Shown here: piece by piece, positions 11,885 through 24,400 of the stretch | How the letters are laid out: each line of letters starts with the position of its first letter | Numbering within the stretch: the first letter of the stretch is position 1 | DNA from: Enoplosus armatus | Taxonomy: Eukaryota > Chordata > Actinopteri > Centrarchiformes > Enoplosidae | Assembly (NCBI RefSeq): GCF_043641665.1 | Contig: NC_092192.1 | Span: 2,292,001 to 2,356,000, forward strand | Reading direction: 5' to 3' | Length of the DNA stretch: 64,000 bases | Program-made: the position numbers and the translations under genes | Notes under the pieces: generated by a model | What the model saw: the letters and a program-made list of their open reading frames with translations, nothing else | Database searches by the model: none | What the model was told of the DNA's origin: nothing

Positions 11885-12240
11885 AGGGGAAGTCCACCTA
11901 TTTTACACATCAGAGTCTGTTTATAGGTGTTAAGGAGTTCTTCTGCATATGTGAAAACAGCAGTATAAAGTCTTTAGTCTCAGAGGGAGTGAAGTCTGAT
12001 AAATGTCCTCAAGTGATGTCACTTGAGTCAGTGTTGGTCGGGTCTGAAGACTAGTTTGAAAATGAAAAAAATCTGTTTACCAGACCTCCTAGAGGCTCCA
12101 GGCTACATTAGCCGCCGCTAGCGTAACACACCCCAATCCCTGACCAAACTGTCGGTGGTCGAGTTGCATTGTGGGTAACGTAGGCACCAGGTTTTGACAA
12201 GGAAGAAGAATGCATGGAATAAAAAAGATGATATACCTGC
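11885..12240 (+). repeat. Probable dispersed repeat
   Basis: The segment starts GGGGAAGTCCACCTATTTTA and includes GCATTGTGGGTAACGTAGGC near 12167. This layout resembles a teleost interspersed repeat I recognise from memory. No second copy is visible in this window, so the call rests on recollection. Confidence 0.4.
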
Positions 12241-13444
12241 TTCTGCTGCATCGTTTTTTATCCTTTTTTTTAAACTGTCCATCATGAATGATAATGTTAT
12301 AGAGTGCTCTATTAATGTGTTCTTAAAACATAACTTGTTTAACACTTTTAAAATTTCCTGGCAGCATTACTTCAGTGAAGTCATATATATATCTAAAAAG
12401 GTGCAGCCACTTATTTGAAGAGATTTTGAAAGAAAAGCATATAATTCTTCTCTTTTGCATGGGAGGACAACTGGAAACATGTAGGGAGAAGACATGCCAA
12501 TAAACATAGTACTCAACCTATGTACACAAAATGTAAGCTGGATTATCTCATTGCACTAAAAACAATATGGATGGATCAATAAGACGTCCCCTAACAAACA
12601 ACCTGTTAACAAGCACAAGATTGGAAAACATGTCGAGTCTCTGCTGACTGAACACGTCAGTGCAAACAGATTAATCTATAGGCCTCTATAGCTGCCTGAC
12701 CTTGTTTTGTCGGGCAAAGGTCCACAACTGATCCAGCAGGAAGCTGTTTTTGCTGAGACGTCATTCTGGCACGGTTACAGTGTTGTCACGGCACGCTGGC
12801 AGTTCTGCAGGTTACTATGACCGCGAGGCAGCATGACTCAGTCAGCGTGAAAACTCACAGCTTGTAGATGAAAGCTTGTCATCTTGAAAAGCTGTGGGAC
12901 GTCCAATCAGAATCAGAATTAAATGAATGACTCACAATGGTGATGATGTACAGTGAAACCCATTAAACTCAAGTTTTGATTATTGTCATGTTTGTCTGTG
13001 GGGTTGACAAAATAATATCACTACTCAGACCTGAAGGTAACTTTTTGGTGATACAAGTAGTTCACACCAACAATATGATGTTTTAAGGGTCATAACTAAA
13101 ACACTAATTTCACTGATGGAAAACCACAACATGTCAACATTCTTCATAGTCTTAAGTCCTGTCCACTGCAAATATTACTACACCAAGAAAGCCATTTGAA
13201 AATGTGGAATCATCATGAAGACAAAACGTCTAGCGGCCTCATGAGGACTCAGCCTGTCGGGCTCAGCTCTGCACTGTCAGACTTGGGTCAACTTCCAACA
13301 GGAGATGAACTTTGTCAGCCTCAGCTGTTATTTCACTTCCAGCTGTACTAAACTTTGCTACTGTTACTACACCATGTTTTAAACATAATGCTAAACATTG
13401 ACATGCTAACATTAGCGTGTCTCACATACTTACTGTTATCATCA

Positions 13445-13640
13445 GTGATGGAAGTAGATCCTTTACTTACAATGTAAAAATGTACAGAAGTGTTATCAGC
13501 TAAATGTACTTGAAGTAGCACAAGTAAAAGTACTCATTAATTCATGTGACTGATATTAGCATAAATAACATTATTAGATTGTTAATACTGATGCATCAAT
13601 GTTAGAGCAGCATTTTACTGTTGTAGCTGCTCGAGGTGGA
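13445..13640 (+). repeat. Dispersed repeat family C, copy 1
   Basis: It carries the ATGTACTTGAAGTAGCACAAGTAAAAGTACTC style of GTACTTTTACTCAAGTA-rich sequence and ends next to a minisatellite. Other copies are at 24350-24820, 34836-34930, 35215-35395 (inverted) and 41683-41925. Confidence 0.6.
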
Positions 13641-13762
13641 GCTAGTTTAACTACTTTATACAGTTAACTAGTTTTAACAACATCATACAGTTAGCTAGTT
13701 TGAACTACTTTATATACAATTAACTAGTTTGAACTACTTTATATACAATTAGCTAGTTTTAA
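13641..13762 (+). repeat. Minisatellite, 26-29-bp units
   Basis: CTAGTT recurs at 13642, 13668, 13695, 13724 and 13753, so the periods are 26, 27, 29 and 29 bp. The last two full units, around GAACTACTTTATATACAATT, are nearly identical. It is AT-rich and non-coding. Confidence 0.85.
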
Positions 13763-13894
13763 CTTGTACTTGCACTGTACGTAAATATAATTGGTTAACT
13801 TGTTCCACTGGTTGTCATTATGTTCCATTATGTCGCTTGTCAATCTTGCTAACATTTAGCAGGATCCTTTACGAAAGCATTAAGTACACAGTAC

Positions 13895-14045
13895 AGGTGA
13901 GGCTGACAGGTATTTGGACAAAATTGTTGACGTTGGTGGCCCTAGATGAAAAGTCAAGGGGTCGCGGTCCTTAGGATTCACCCTCTGCGAACCATCTGAA
14001 GATTAGTGGCAAATCGTCCAATAGTTGTTGAGATATTTCCCAATT
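13895..14045 (+). repeat. Dispersed repeat family A, copy 2
   Basis: It contains GGTATTTGGAC, AGGATTCACCCTCTG and AATAGTTGTTGAGATATTTC in the same order as the copies at 43835-44012 and 49751-50060. Confidence 0.65.
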
Positions 14046-14515
14046 ACCTATAAAAAAAACATATACTTTTCACACATTTCAGATATTGAGGAACATCTAT
14101 TGCAGTGAATTGAGTTTTCTTAAAATCGTGTTTTTGCGGTGGACGAGTCTCAAACACCATATACTCCAGATAACAGCCTCAGCTGGTGTGAAACATTGAG
14201 CAATCATACCTCACATACCTCCAGTCTATTCTTGCTTTTCAAATACGTGGAGGCTGTAAATGATTGACGAGAGCTGAGGGTCAACGCAGCAGATGTAGGT
14301 CAAACTATCGTTTTGCTGACATCAAGATGATAAAGAAGATAAATGTGCCCAAGGTTCACAAGACACAAGCAGGGAGGGAAACTACTGTGAGTTGGTTTTA
14401 CCATGTGACTTGTAGGTTTGTCTACTAGACTGTCGCAAACAATCATCCAGACCTTTAAAAGCATTTTGGCAGGAAAACAGTTAAAGTGATCTGTCAACCA
14501 TCACATTGTGTACAG

Positions 14516-14800
14516 ACATTCGTGGTCCCCAGAGTATGAATCCTAATGACTTTGGTGATTCCCTGACTTTCCCTCTCGTGCCATCATGAGGTTGACAGTT
14601 TTGGTTTTGAGTGAAATATCTCAATAACTGTTGGATGGATTGCCATGAAAGTTGGTACAAACATTACTGGTTTCCAGACAATGAGTCCTGCTGACTTGGT
14701 GATTCCCTGATTGTTCATGTAGCGCCACCGTGAGGTTGATTTTTCAGGTTTTGACTGAAACGTCATTGAATGAAATTGCCATGAAATTCGGTATAAACAT
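14516..14800 (-). repeat. Dispersed repeat family A, copy 3 (inverted, internally duplicated)
   Basis: Read on the - strand it shows GCCATGAAATTC-type and GAGATATTTCACTC-type landmarks. A unit of about 140 bp occurs twice: GGTGATTCCCTGA is at 14558 and 14698, and TTGCCATGAAA is at 14640 and 14777. Internal duplication is typical of this family. Confidence 0.65.
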
Positions 14801-15234
14801 TATTCGGTGCACTTAAGTAACCAGGTTACAGTCATCTTTCTTCGGTAAGCTGATTTCTTAAATGTCATGTAAATGTGAACACTGGTTTCTGCGCTCAGGG
14901 CAGGGAAGTAGAGAAACCTGACTTCCACAGGTGGATTTCTCCTGGAGAACATTGATTTCTTGGCCCTGTATATGGTAACCAGGTTTCTAATCAGTCTTTT
15001 ACATGTACGCATGTGCATAATAAGGCTTCAGGAAGTAACAGCAGAGCAGCTGGTTGAAAAGATGCATTCTTGTATTCAAAATAACTCACTGACTGAATAC
15101 ACAAAGTAGCATCTACAAGTCTTTGTCCCTGTTTTGTTCCCAGCTGTGGTTCTAGCGCAGGTTTCAGTGTTAAATGTCATTTAAATTGGATACTTTATCA
15201 AAAGAAAATGTTCTGTCTTGAAGAGGTTCTTAGG

Positions 15235-15570
15235 TGTTACAACCGATACCCCCACCCAACGCGGATATCACATTGAGTGACGGCTGTTCTACGACCTAAT
15301 CTTTAGGTTTTCGAACGGACTCCCAAAATCTACACGCAAGACCGCCTTAGCCTGCTGAGGGAGCCTGGTTACGTTCCCGGAATATCATTACAATATGGCC
15401 TATATAGTTGACTATGTGCCAACGACCGCATATTAGCAGGAATATCTGTGTGTGATAGGTGTTTGAAGATTGATGGTACCCCAGTAAGTCCCCTGAAGGA
15501 AAAGATCAATACCGGGGGAGGTCCACAGTGAAGGGTGGCGGACACTCACCTGGTTTCACACTGGGCCGCC
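15235..15570. other. CpG-dense segment of unknown nature
   Basis: About 17 CpG dinucleotides occur in roughly 335 bp, far above the AT-rich, CpG-poor flanks. It has no long open frame, no terminal repeats that I can see, and does not match the dispersed families in this window. It could be a young insertion, part of an LTR or an orphan CpG island; none of these is demonstrated. Confidence 0.4.
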
Positions 15571-17930
15571 TCAAATGCCCAAATCCCTAATTCACAATTT
15601 AGAGATAAATTTAGGAAATCCCTCCCTGTGTCCCAACTATTTAGAAACTTCAACAGTAACCACCAAACTATCCACAGCAGCAGCAAAACATCAGACAACT
15701 GAGTTGAACCTATTCAACATGTCCTTCCATGTTAAACATCATAATATATACACAGCAGCTTTCTTAGAATTCATTAATCAAAGCCAAATTTTTATCTACT
15801 GTCAGCATATCTCAAGGAGAGGAGTCTTCTTACCTGAGGGGGGGCTACCTAGATGATCTCAGAGAGGAGCAACACAGGACTTTGGTTGGAGTGTACAAAG
15901 TACAAAACAGTTATTTTCTGAGAAACACATCGCTTCATCACATTAAGATCATAAACCTCATCTTCCTTGTTTAGCAAGTGTGAGGTTTCTCACTTTGTAG
16001 GGTGTCAGGCAGATGCAAAAGCCAAGCCTCGTATCTGTGCCTACCAGACGTCAGTTTAACACAATGTATATGGACAGGCTGTTCTGAGACATTTTTGGAG
16101 AAGAGGTCGGTTTAACGCACTTCCTGTCCTTATTCGCTGAACTTAGTTTGAACATATCAACTGAGTTTGAAGTGTTACTTAGAAGAAAAAAGGTGGGGGT
16201 GAGGGTATGACTCGGACACAACACAGGTGGAACACTCAACAGTCTATAAAAATGAACATCCTTGAGGAAAACACATCACTTTTACTCTGACAGTGGTGCT
16301 GCACAACAGCTGAAATAATTCAGAGGGAAAGCTTATAAAAGCTTGAAGGTTTTTGTCTATAAAATGTTATAAAAGTTGTATTCATTTCAGTGTTTAATGT
16401 ATTTTCAGAGAACACACTGTACAGAATAATAATAGATAGCGAGAAACTATATGTACTTCTTTTCTATTACTTAATCTGCCTCCATCAGCTTTACTGCTGA
16501 CATTTAAATTGGATGCTCCACTAGATGTGATGTATGTTTCTATCTACCTGTCAAACTAGCCTCTGTTGTTTACTTCACACTGTTTTCTCCCCCGAGCCAT
16601 CAGTGCAACCACAGTGTTCCAGATGCTGCTGCTGTTAACATCAGGGGGATATTCCAGCAAAAAAACACATCTGTTCAAGCTGAATTAAGCAAAAATCGAG
16701 GATATTAACGGGGGCTGGAACATATTTACATTAAATAAAGATAAAACCTTCTTTTGAGTTATTATTCAACAACTGCAGCCCCCCCCCCTCCCCATGAAGC
16801 TATGGCAGCGTGTCATTGCCTAAGGACTGTGGGATATGTTGTAGTTTGATGGAGCATGAGGATTTCAAGGAGACAAAATGAATTGTTTTGCATATTCCTT
16901 TGTATCCAGTGGAGCTTAGATTAAACTGGGCAAAATGTGTTTGATAGGTTCAAGTGTTTTAGACATTTACATTTCTAACAAGTGGCAGGTTCAACTGGAA
17001 GCCTTGAATACACTACAGTTGCTTGTTTACTGCCACCAAAATGCTCACAGAAGCTCGATCGAGGGCAACAGGGTTCAACGAGCCGCTGCACATTTTGTAC
17101 CGCAACAAGAAACACTGAGACATTTTAAAACAAACGGACAGACAGGGACCGACGCGGTGCTGGCTTTGGTCCTTCCATGGGATTTGTGAAAAACACTGAA
17201 AAAGACCAGACTGATCCTGTAAACCTGCATGTCTTTTGCTGAAGGAAGAGACAATCCGTCGCACATCCTCTCTTCAGAGAATCTCATGAAACAGTTCTTG
17301 TTTACAAGTCATCATGGTGATCATGTATTTACTAAAGCTCGACTCAAAGCTTTCTTTAGTGTTCGTCATGGTTCATTTTCTCTCTCTCTCACCCCGGCGG
17401 CATCATGTTTATCTTCACTTCTGTCTCCGCTGATTGAGTCGACCTCCATTATAACTCTTGGATCCTCCAAAACACACTGGACTTAATTCAATTCTATAAT
17501 TCAAGAACATCCCACATTAGCACATTTTTACATAAACTTGACTCAATGTCCAGATGCTGGACACCAAAACCACTTAGCTACGACAATAAATATGTAATAA
17601 AGCCTCATTCGTATCTGCTTGAATTTAGATTTTAGATTAAATTATGTTTTAACTATTGTTGAAAGGGTCGTTAACATGTTTCAATGGAGGTAAAACAAGC
17701 CTCTTAATGAGCTGCGACCTAAACCATGTTATTCTAACACCAAACTGGGTCAGTTGGTGTTATAAATGCGTTTTAACTGCATGCATCTCCAGTGCAGATG
17801 GGTGGAGTTCAAAACATGATGCTGCAGTGAGACTCCTTCCAGACATCAACATCATCAGCATTTGATGCTTTAACTGAAGATCTGTGATTACATGAGGATC
17901 AGGACAACATGGGAAACATCAGAGAGCTCG

Positions 17931-17932
<2 letters not shown>

Positions 17933-17981
<49 letters not shown>
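17933..17981 (+). repeat. (TG)n microsatellite
   Basis: About 24 uninterrupted TG units, 325 bp beyond the NOP16 stop codon in its 3' flank. Confidence 0.97.
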
Positions 17982-17984
<3 letters not shown>

Positions 17985-18305
17985 AATAAAAACACATCTG
18001 CCAAATGAGCTTTAAAGTGTTTAAATGATACGTTAAAATTACATCTGAGTTCATCACGTTTGACATTCATACCACAGAACACACAGTGAGATCAGGACAA
18101 TATTCCAAAATGGAAAAAATAAAAACAGGAAATCTTGCCAGGGAGGGACGTAACCGGAGAACTGTCCTGAAAGGTCCTTCCCGAGACACAGAAGCTCGTC
18201 CCTCAATGCTCCTGGACACTTCCTGTCACTGTCTCTCCAGAATGAGGTCCGTCTCATCCGGATACAGAGAACGATATAAAGTCCAGAACAGGGTTGAAAA
18301 TCCGT

Positions 18306-18449
18306 CTACTGGTCCATCGGCTGAGGAGCAGCCAGTGAGCTGATGAAGGCGGCGTAGTGCTCCGGGTGGCAGCGCTTGTACTCGTCGATTTTCCTCTTGA
18401 TCTGTTTGGGTGTGTCCTGGTAATAGTTCTTCTCATCTCTGGCCATCGC
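18306..18449 (-). CDS. NOP16: NOP16 exon 5 (stop)
   Basis: The acceptor CCTGCAG precedes 18449. 47 codons, AMARDEKNYYQDTPKQI through YKRCHPEHYAAF to PMDQ, then TAG at 18306-18308 (- strand). This is the most conserved part of the family. Confidence 0.97.
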   Translation of the reverse strand, partial: AMARDEKNYYQDTPKQIKRKIDEYKRCHPEHYAAFISSLAAPQPMDQ

Positions 18450-21400
18450 CTGCAGGGACAATAAAGACAAGACGGTCGGTTTGTTACCCCTTGTTTTGGA
18501 CCGTTACTGCAAACAGAGTTTTTTACAAGTTTTAAATGTGCTAAACTGTCAAGTCTGGTATTTATGAACCACAAGTTTAAACAAGATTAGAAAACTATAG
18601 TGAGGTTGTAATTACACACCAGAAAACAAAAATAATGACACCGTCATTATATTTATCACTGCAAAACATGTAACATGTCCTGAGGGTGGTGCCAAAAAGG
18701 TTTATTATCTATAAATTAGCTTCCGTGTTGATCAGTATATCTGTGTAAACTGGCAGCATCACGCTCACACGCTCAATCTCTGCAACACTTTTCAAGTTAC
18801 AACATCAAATGAGAGTTACGTAACTTGTCTCAGATTCTTTCTCACAGTCTGGGACCTGAATCAACTGACAGTGTAATAAAGGGACTATGCAAACAATTTA
18901 CTAACTCCAAAAGTGAAGGTTAGCATGTTAACATGCCTACAGACAAAGAGGGAAATGTAGGCAACTAGTAGCTTAAATAACTCATAGAAACCACCAATAC
19001 ACAAGAATATAAGGTTAAAAAACACAAAAACACAGCAGTAAAGTGATAATCTGACCGCCAGAACTGCTACAGAGAGATAAACTACGTGCTAACAGAGGGA
19101 GATCATTTAAATACAACTGAAGATAAATATATAAACAAACGCAACGTTTAGCAGGTGTGTAGTTCCCATGGTAACATGCCTAAACAATACTCTTCAGCAT
19201 ATTAGCACGCTAACATTGGCATGGTAGCATAAAATGTTAATAACATAAATCACATCTGGAATTATCAGCGTTCATCATGTCAACAACCAAAAGATGAGAC
19301 ATTTCAGACTCAGCTTTTCAAAGTCTAAAGTCAAGGATAGAATATTTCCTATTGAAGGATATTTTATTGCAGGAAAAACACGCTCACAACATCCTCTGTT
19401 ATTGAGTGATTCTGACTTGGCAGCGCTCCCAGTCATGACTCAGTCCCATTTAAAGAAACTGTTGAAAATGCATTTGAATGAGACACTTTTGTGATAAAAA
19501 GTCATTTAAACTTCTGCCACTCACCGCTCTGAGCAATGAAAACTAAGAACACACCAGTAGTGTGTAGCGTGCACTGGTGTGTCCATTCAATCTAAAGTTA
19601 GAAAAACAGAAGTCAGCAGCTATTAGGCAATATCATGGAGCTGAAACCTTATTTGTCCTTCAGCTGTGTGAAGCTCCGTTCAAAACTTTTCAAGGAAAGC
19701 AAACTGTTCTCATCGGGTGCACACGAGATAAAAACATTCCACCGACAAAGTTTCCTCCGCAGCAACCAAGGACGGTACAAAGAAAGCGTATTGGCAGCCA
19801 GCCATTGTGTCTCACATGTCAGAGCGTCCTTGAACGCACCATCAGAGAAACTTTTCAGTTCCCAGACATATAAACTTAGTTCAGCCAGTGGAGACAACAG
19901 ACAGACAGTAGTTCAAAACACAGACGTCTTCCGACCTGTGGACTGATCTGACACTGCAGGACATGGGTGTAGTTAAACGCTCTGGAGTTAATGATTACTG
20001 GCGAGAGTGTAAACTGTACAGATTGCCGTTCCCGAGACGGGTAACGGACCTTCAGGATCTGCCCGTCCCTTCACCTCTGTAGCTCGGTGGTGGATGCTGC
20101 TAATGAGCAAAGGAGAGGAACAGCAGCTTTTGCTCATCTCTGCAAAATAAAGCCACTCTAAATGCCACTGATGAGCGAATGTTTGAGCCCAATGCGAGCT
20201 TTAAAAGGCAAACGGCACGTGAGAAATAAGCCTGTTCGCTCTTCGTTCTGGCGGACTCCAGGACTGGTTAGATATGTTATCGTGGCAACACGTTCAGGCT
20301 TCGGTTCCTGGTCTTACCTTGTAGTCGTCTTTGTGTTCTCGGATCATGTACTGCGTGTACTCGATCAGGTCGGAGGACAATGTCTTGGAGTCTTTCTCTG
20401 GGCGGCTGGCCTCCTCCTCCAGCTCTGCTCGACACAAATGAGAATGTAAACACATCTTAGAGGCTTCAGTGAGGCAGAAAGGCTCATTACATTTTTCTAG
20501 CTTTTAATGATTCATTTGATGTTTTTTCTTTTAATTGTTCTGTTTATTTTGGTGAGAAGACAAGACTATAAATATAAAGAGTAAAACTAAATATGTAAAC
20601 CATCTCAGCCAGTCTTTGCAGTATGAAATATTCAACAGAGCGTTAAAACCACCACTGGTGTTACTGGAGGAATAAAAAGTCAGAGCAGCTGCAGCTGAAG
20701 GCCGGCTCCTCTGAGCTTCTGTGCACAATAACAAAAACATGATGTAAAAGTGAAGCTCTGCTTTCATTCAAATGGGTCTAATTAGGCTGCAATCACATTT
20801 AGTGACAAACAGAAGGAAATGAAAAGACCCTTAGAAGTGGTGAGAAACTGCCTCATTTAAAAGGCGGCTAAATAGAGTTGTGACAAACAAAACTAGTTTT
20901 CATGAAAGAAATTAACTTCAATGGAATCACAGCTTTTAGGAAAATGTGCTGTTAATAATTACAAAATGAAGAAGAGTCATCATCTGCTGACTTCTGAAGT
21001 AGAATTAAATGAATGAACCTAATTTTAACTTGTCGTCTTGACTGTGATTTTATTGTTGTTGCTTCACTTGTTTGAGTGATGTATCTTCACAGTCATCTGC
21101 TGAAGGTGGAAAGTTTCTCTGTGCTCATCTTCAATCTCTGAAATTCACACATTCACAAGTGTGATGTGGAAACGTGAAACCTCCAGGTCACAAACTGAGA
21201 AGGGACCAACACATTCCAGACAGAAAATGTTACTCAAATGCTTTTTATATGTTTTAAAATGTCTGGAGATGATCTGTTAAAGTAGACTAAGTCTGGTCAC
21301 AGTCACCCAAACCTCTGCGCTCTGAGCGCTTGCCGGCCCCCACATCCAAAAAGGTTGAAGACCAAATATGGAATAATCCGCCACTGAAAACAGTTACTAG

Positions 21401-24400
21401 CGCAGTTTCTTCCTGTTTGTGTGGCGCCTGCTAAAAAGCACAGTGTCTATCTGTTTTAGGGAATTACTGAAGCTTTTAATGAAACTGCTGTCTGTCTCCA
21501 GTAGGAAGGAAGCTGAGAGCCACAGACAGGAAGTATTGAGAGACGGACGGACACGTTGGTGGTTTTCATCTTCTCATGGAAAAAACTCAACCACCTCATT
21601 TAATTCAGGAGACACCACTGTGTTCACACGGCAGACACTGAGCAGAAAAGTTGATGCTGGCTTAACGTTTGCCACAACAAAATGCAACCTCATCAGACAA
21701 AGCACTGCGTTGGCCGATCAAATACGTGCAAATGAACATTTTCTGGTAGATTAGGTGTATTCTAACGTGAATGGGACATACTCGACCCTTTACTTGACTA
21801 CATCACAGCAGAAGATAAACTGATTGTGGCTGTGAGGTGTAAAATCCTTCCATACAGGGCTGTTTTCTATCTGGGTGTCTGGTGACTGTATTAACTTATC
21901 GTTCAATTGAAGTGCATGTAGTTGCTACACCACCAAGGTTTGCTTTAGCCAGGTCCCGCCTGGCCGCAGACCTGTTGTGCAAAACAAATGAACAAAACCT
22001 TGAGAATAAAAGACAGAACACACCACTTCACATGCATGACTTACGGCTGAGAACGTAGGGCTTGGTCACGATGTTGACGGGAGCTTTGGTCTCTCTCCCT
22101 TCACCACCAAGGAGCTACAAGTGTGAACAAAAACACATCATGAAGAACGACAGACGACGCGAGCCAGTGTTTGTTTTCCAGAGATCATCCATCTTCTTCT
22201 CTAATGTGGCCTGACAAGTATGAAATGTGGGGTTTTTCATCAGCGATGTCGTTTCATTACAATAGAGTTGAACGGTCCTCGCTCCTGAGCCCAGAGGAGG
22301 CACAAATTAATCATTTATGGGTCTCTTGCTGTCAGAAGATAGTAAAATGAAACACTGTGTGAGGCGGCTGGAAAACAAGCTGCAGCAGAGAGGACAAGAT
22401 TAACTTTAATTAACCTCAGGGTGAAGCTGTTACGGCAGCTCAGAGCGACCAAAGAGCAACAGAAAACCGTTAGTAAAGCATCAAAGAATGAAGAGCATCC
22501 GTATTTTCAAAGAGTCAAGAAACGAGTTGTATCCAGGTTTGTTTCAAATAACAGTTTTACAAATGAAGTAGGCGTTTGTTTTAAAGGCATTTCTTCTGGT
22601 TTCAGGTGATCATGATAACCAACGCTCTGCTGCCCCCTTCTGGCACAAACTAAAACTACAGGACATGAACACGTTTTTAAAATCCTGACCTGTTGGATAC
22701 ATCTAATATTTTCTATTTAAATAGTAAAAATCTGCTGTTTTATCAACTTGCCAAACTGTCTAAAGTGGAGGTAAATCTAAATGCAATAGCTGCAGAGGAA
22801 GTATTAAGCAACACAATCATTCAGCTACTGATCGAGTGCATTGATCAGAGGGCAACAGAGAAATACATCACAAAAATACACAGCTTATCTGCTGCAGATG
22901 TAGCCGACTCTCAGGAGATTACAGACGGGGACAATCTAACCTGCACACAGTTAGAATGACAGTAGGGCCGAGCAATTCATCTAAAATTTACTGAAACTGC
23001 CATCAAGACTAGAATTGTCCTAAATTCTGTCACGTTGATGCGTTTGATAAATTAATTCCTTCATACAAATAACGAGAAGTTTTCTTACCTACTGAATATG
23101 TAAAACAAATAATAGCCAGAGACTTAAACTAATTTTTTTTGTTCATTTTTCAGTCCAAAGAATTAATAAGAGCTCCACTGTCAGGACAGAGACTCTTGTG
23201 CACTGATGAATTTAACTGATTTCAGGTGATGTTGTCCAGCCCTTCTCTGAATATTCAGAATCTGGATTTAAGACACTACAGCAGGTCTGACTGTGTAGCG
23301 CTGCTTAGAGGAATCCTGTGTGGGGCGTAACACTACAAGGACCTTCTAACAGAACCGCAGCAGTTACTTACGCTGGTTTTCTTTATTGGCACGGTGCGGT
23401 TTGGATCAAAGGACAGACCCATCTCCTGCAGGTTCCTGACCATGGACTTCTTGTCGTCCCAAGCGTTTCGAATCTGTGGACTGAGGAGGAGGACGGGTTA
23501 GACACACAATGAAATCAACCAACACGCACCAGAACTTCTGCAGGAGCAGGACAGAGCAAATCTGAAGGTCCAGTAAAGCAGAAAAGATCTTTTTTTCTGT
23601 TGTCCTACTAAATTTATGAGCAAGGTACTGTTCTGTAGTTTAACATCTAAATCCAACAGCACTCGAGTCAACTCAATCAGGGCAAATAAAGAGATCCGTT
23701 TTCTTCCTTTTTTCTGTTTGCATACATTTATCAGAATCAGAAATGCTTTATTGATCCCCGGGAGGAAATTATACAAATTTAAACTACCTTTCAAGGTGTC
23801 AAATTAAAGGGCTCTATTCACGAGTACTTTAAGAATTTACAGCAAAACTTTCTTTCCTGAATATTCTGACAAACCTGAGGAACAGCTTCACAAAATACCA
23901 GCAAAGTATTACATGAAAGGTTTCTGTTCTGCAAAGAGCTGCTCAAATGATGAAAAACTCTGCAGGATTTAACTTCTTAAATATGACCTAATGATGTTTT
24001 CAAGTTAAAAAACCTTCCCAAAGTCTTGACTAACCTGAGGAACATACAGGGGGTGGACACAATATCAGGAACACCTTTACAGTTTACTGCTACTGTAATA
24101 CAACGTGCTGTTAAAGTGCACTCAGTTGTATTTCTGGTGTATTTAGTTATATTGAGCAGGTGTTACCTTCAGAGCTGCAGCCATTAATTAGTCATTATTT
24201 CACCTTTTATAGAACTGATTAACTGAGAGAATAATCTTCAGATGAAACGATCATGACAATACTTGTTAACATTAGCAGCCCTTGTTGCCTTATATAGCTT
24301 CACCCAACTGTAGAGAAACTTCATTAACTTCTACTCGTGTTTAAGATGATGAGGAAAGTAACAAAGTACATTTAGTACTGCACTTAAGTACACATTTTGA

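Larger units (their letters stand above)
9658..18305. other. ARL10-NOP16 convergent intergenic region
   Basis: 8.6 kb between two stop codons. ARL10 3' UTR probably occupies the first part. The first AATAAA after the stop on the + strand is at 10309, but it lies in an antisense LINE fossil, so the true poly(A) site is uncertain. Further AATAAA hexamers occur near 12216 and 12496. On the - strand I found no canonical AATAAA within about 1 kb after the NOP16 stop. Contents are a LINE fragment, several dispersed repeats, a 26-29-bp minisatellite, a CpG-dense segment (15235-15570) and a (TG)n tract (17933-17981). No further gene is supported. Confidence 0.6.

Noticed and set aside
15540..15570. 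Retroviral primer-binding-site idea for TGGTTTCACACTGGG
   Set aside because: The complement does not resemble the 3' end of a tRNA (no matching T-arm), and no LTR pair is visible.
19190..19278. C/D-box snoRNA candidate in NOP16 intron 4 (- strand, ATGATGA ... CTGA)
   Set aside because: No terminal stem beside the boxes, and the interior is the GCTAAC repeat type; likely chance.
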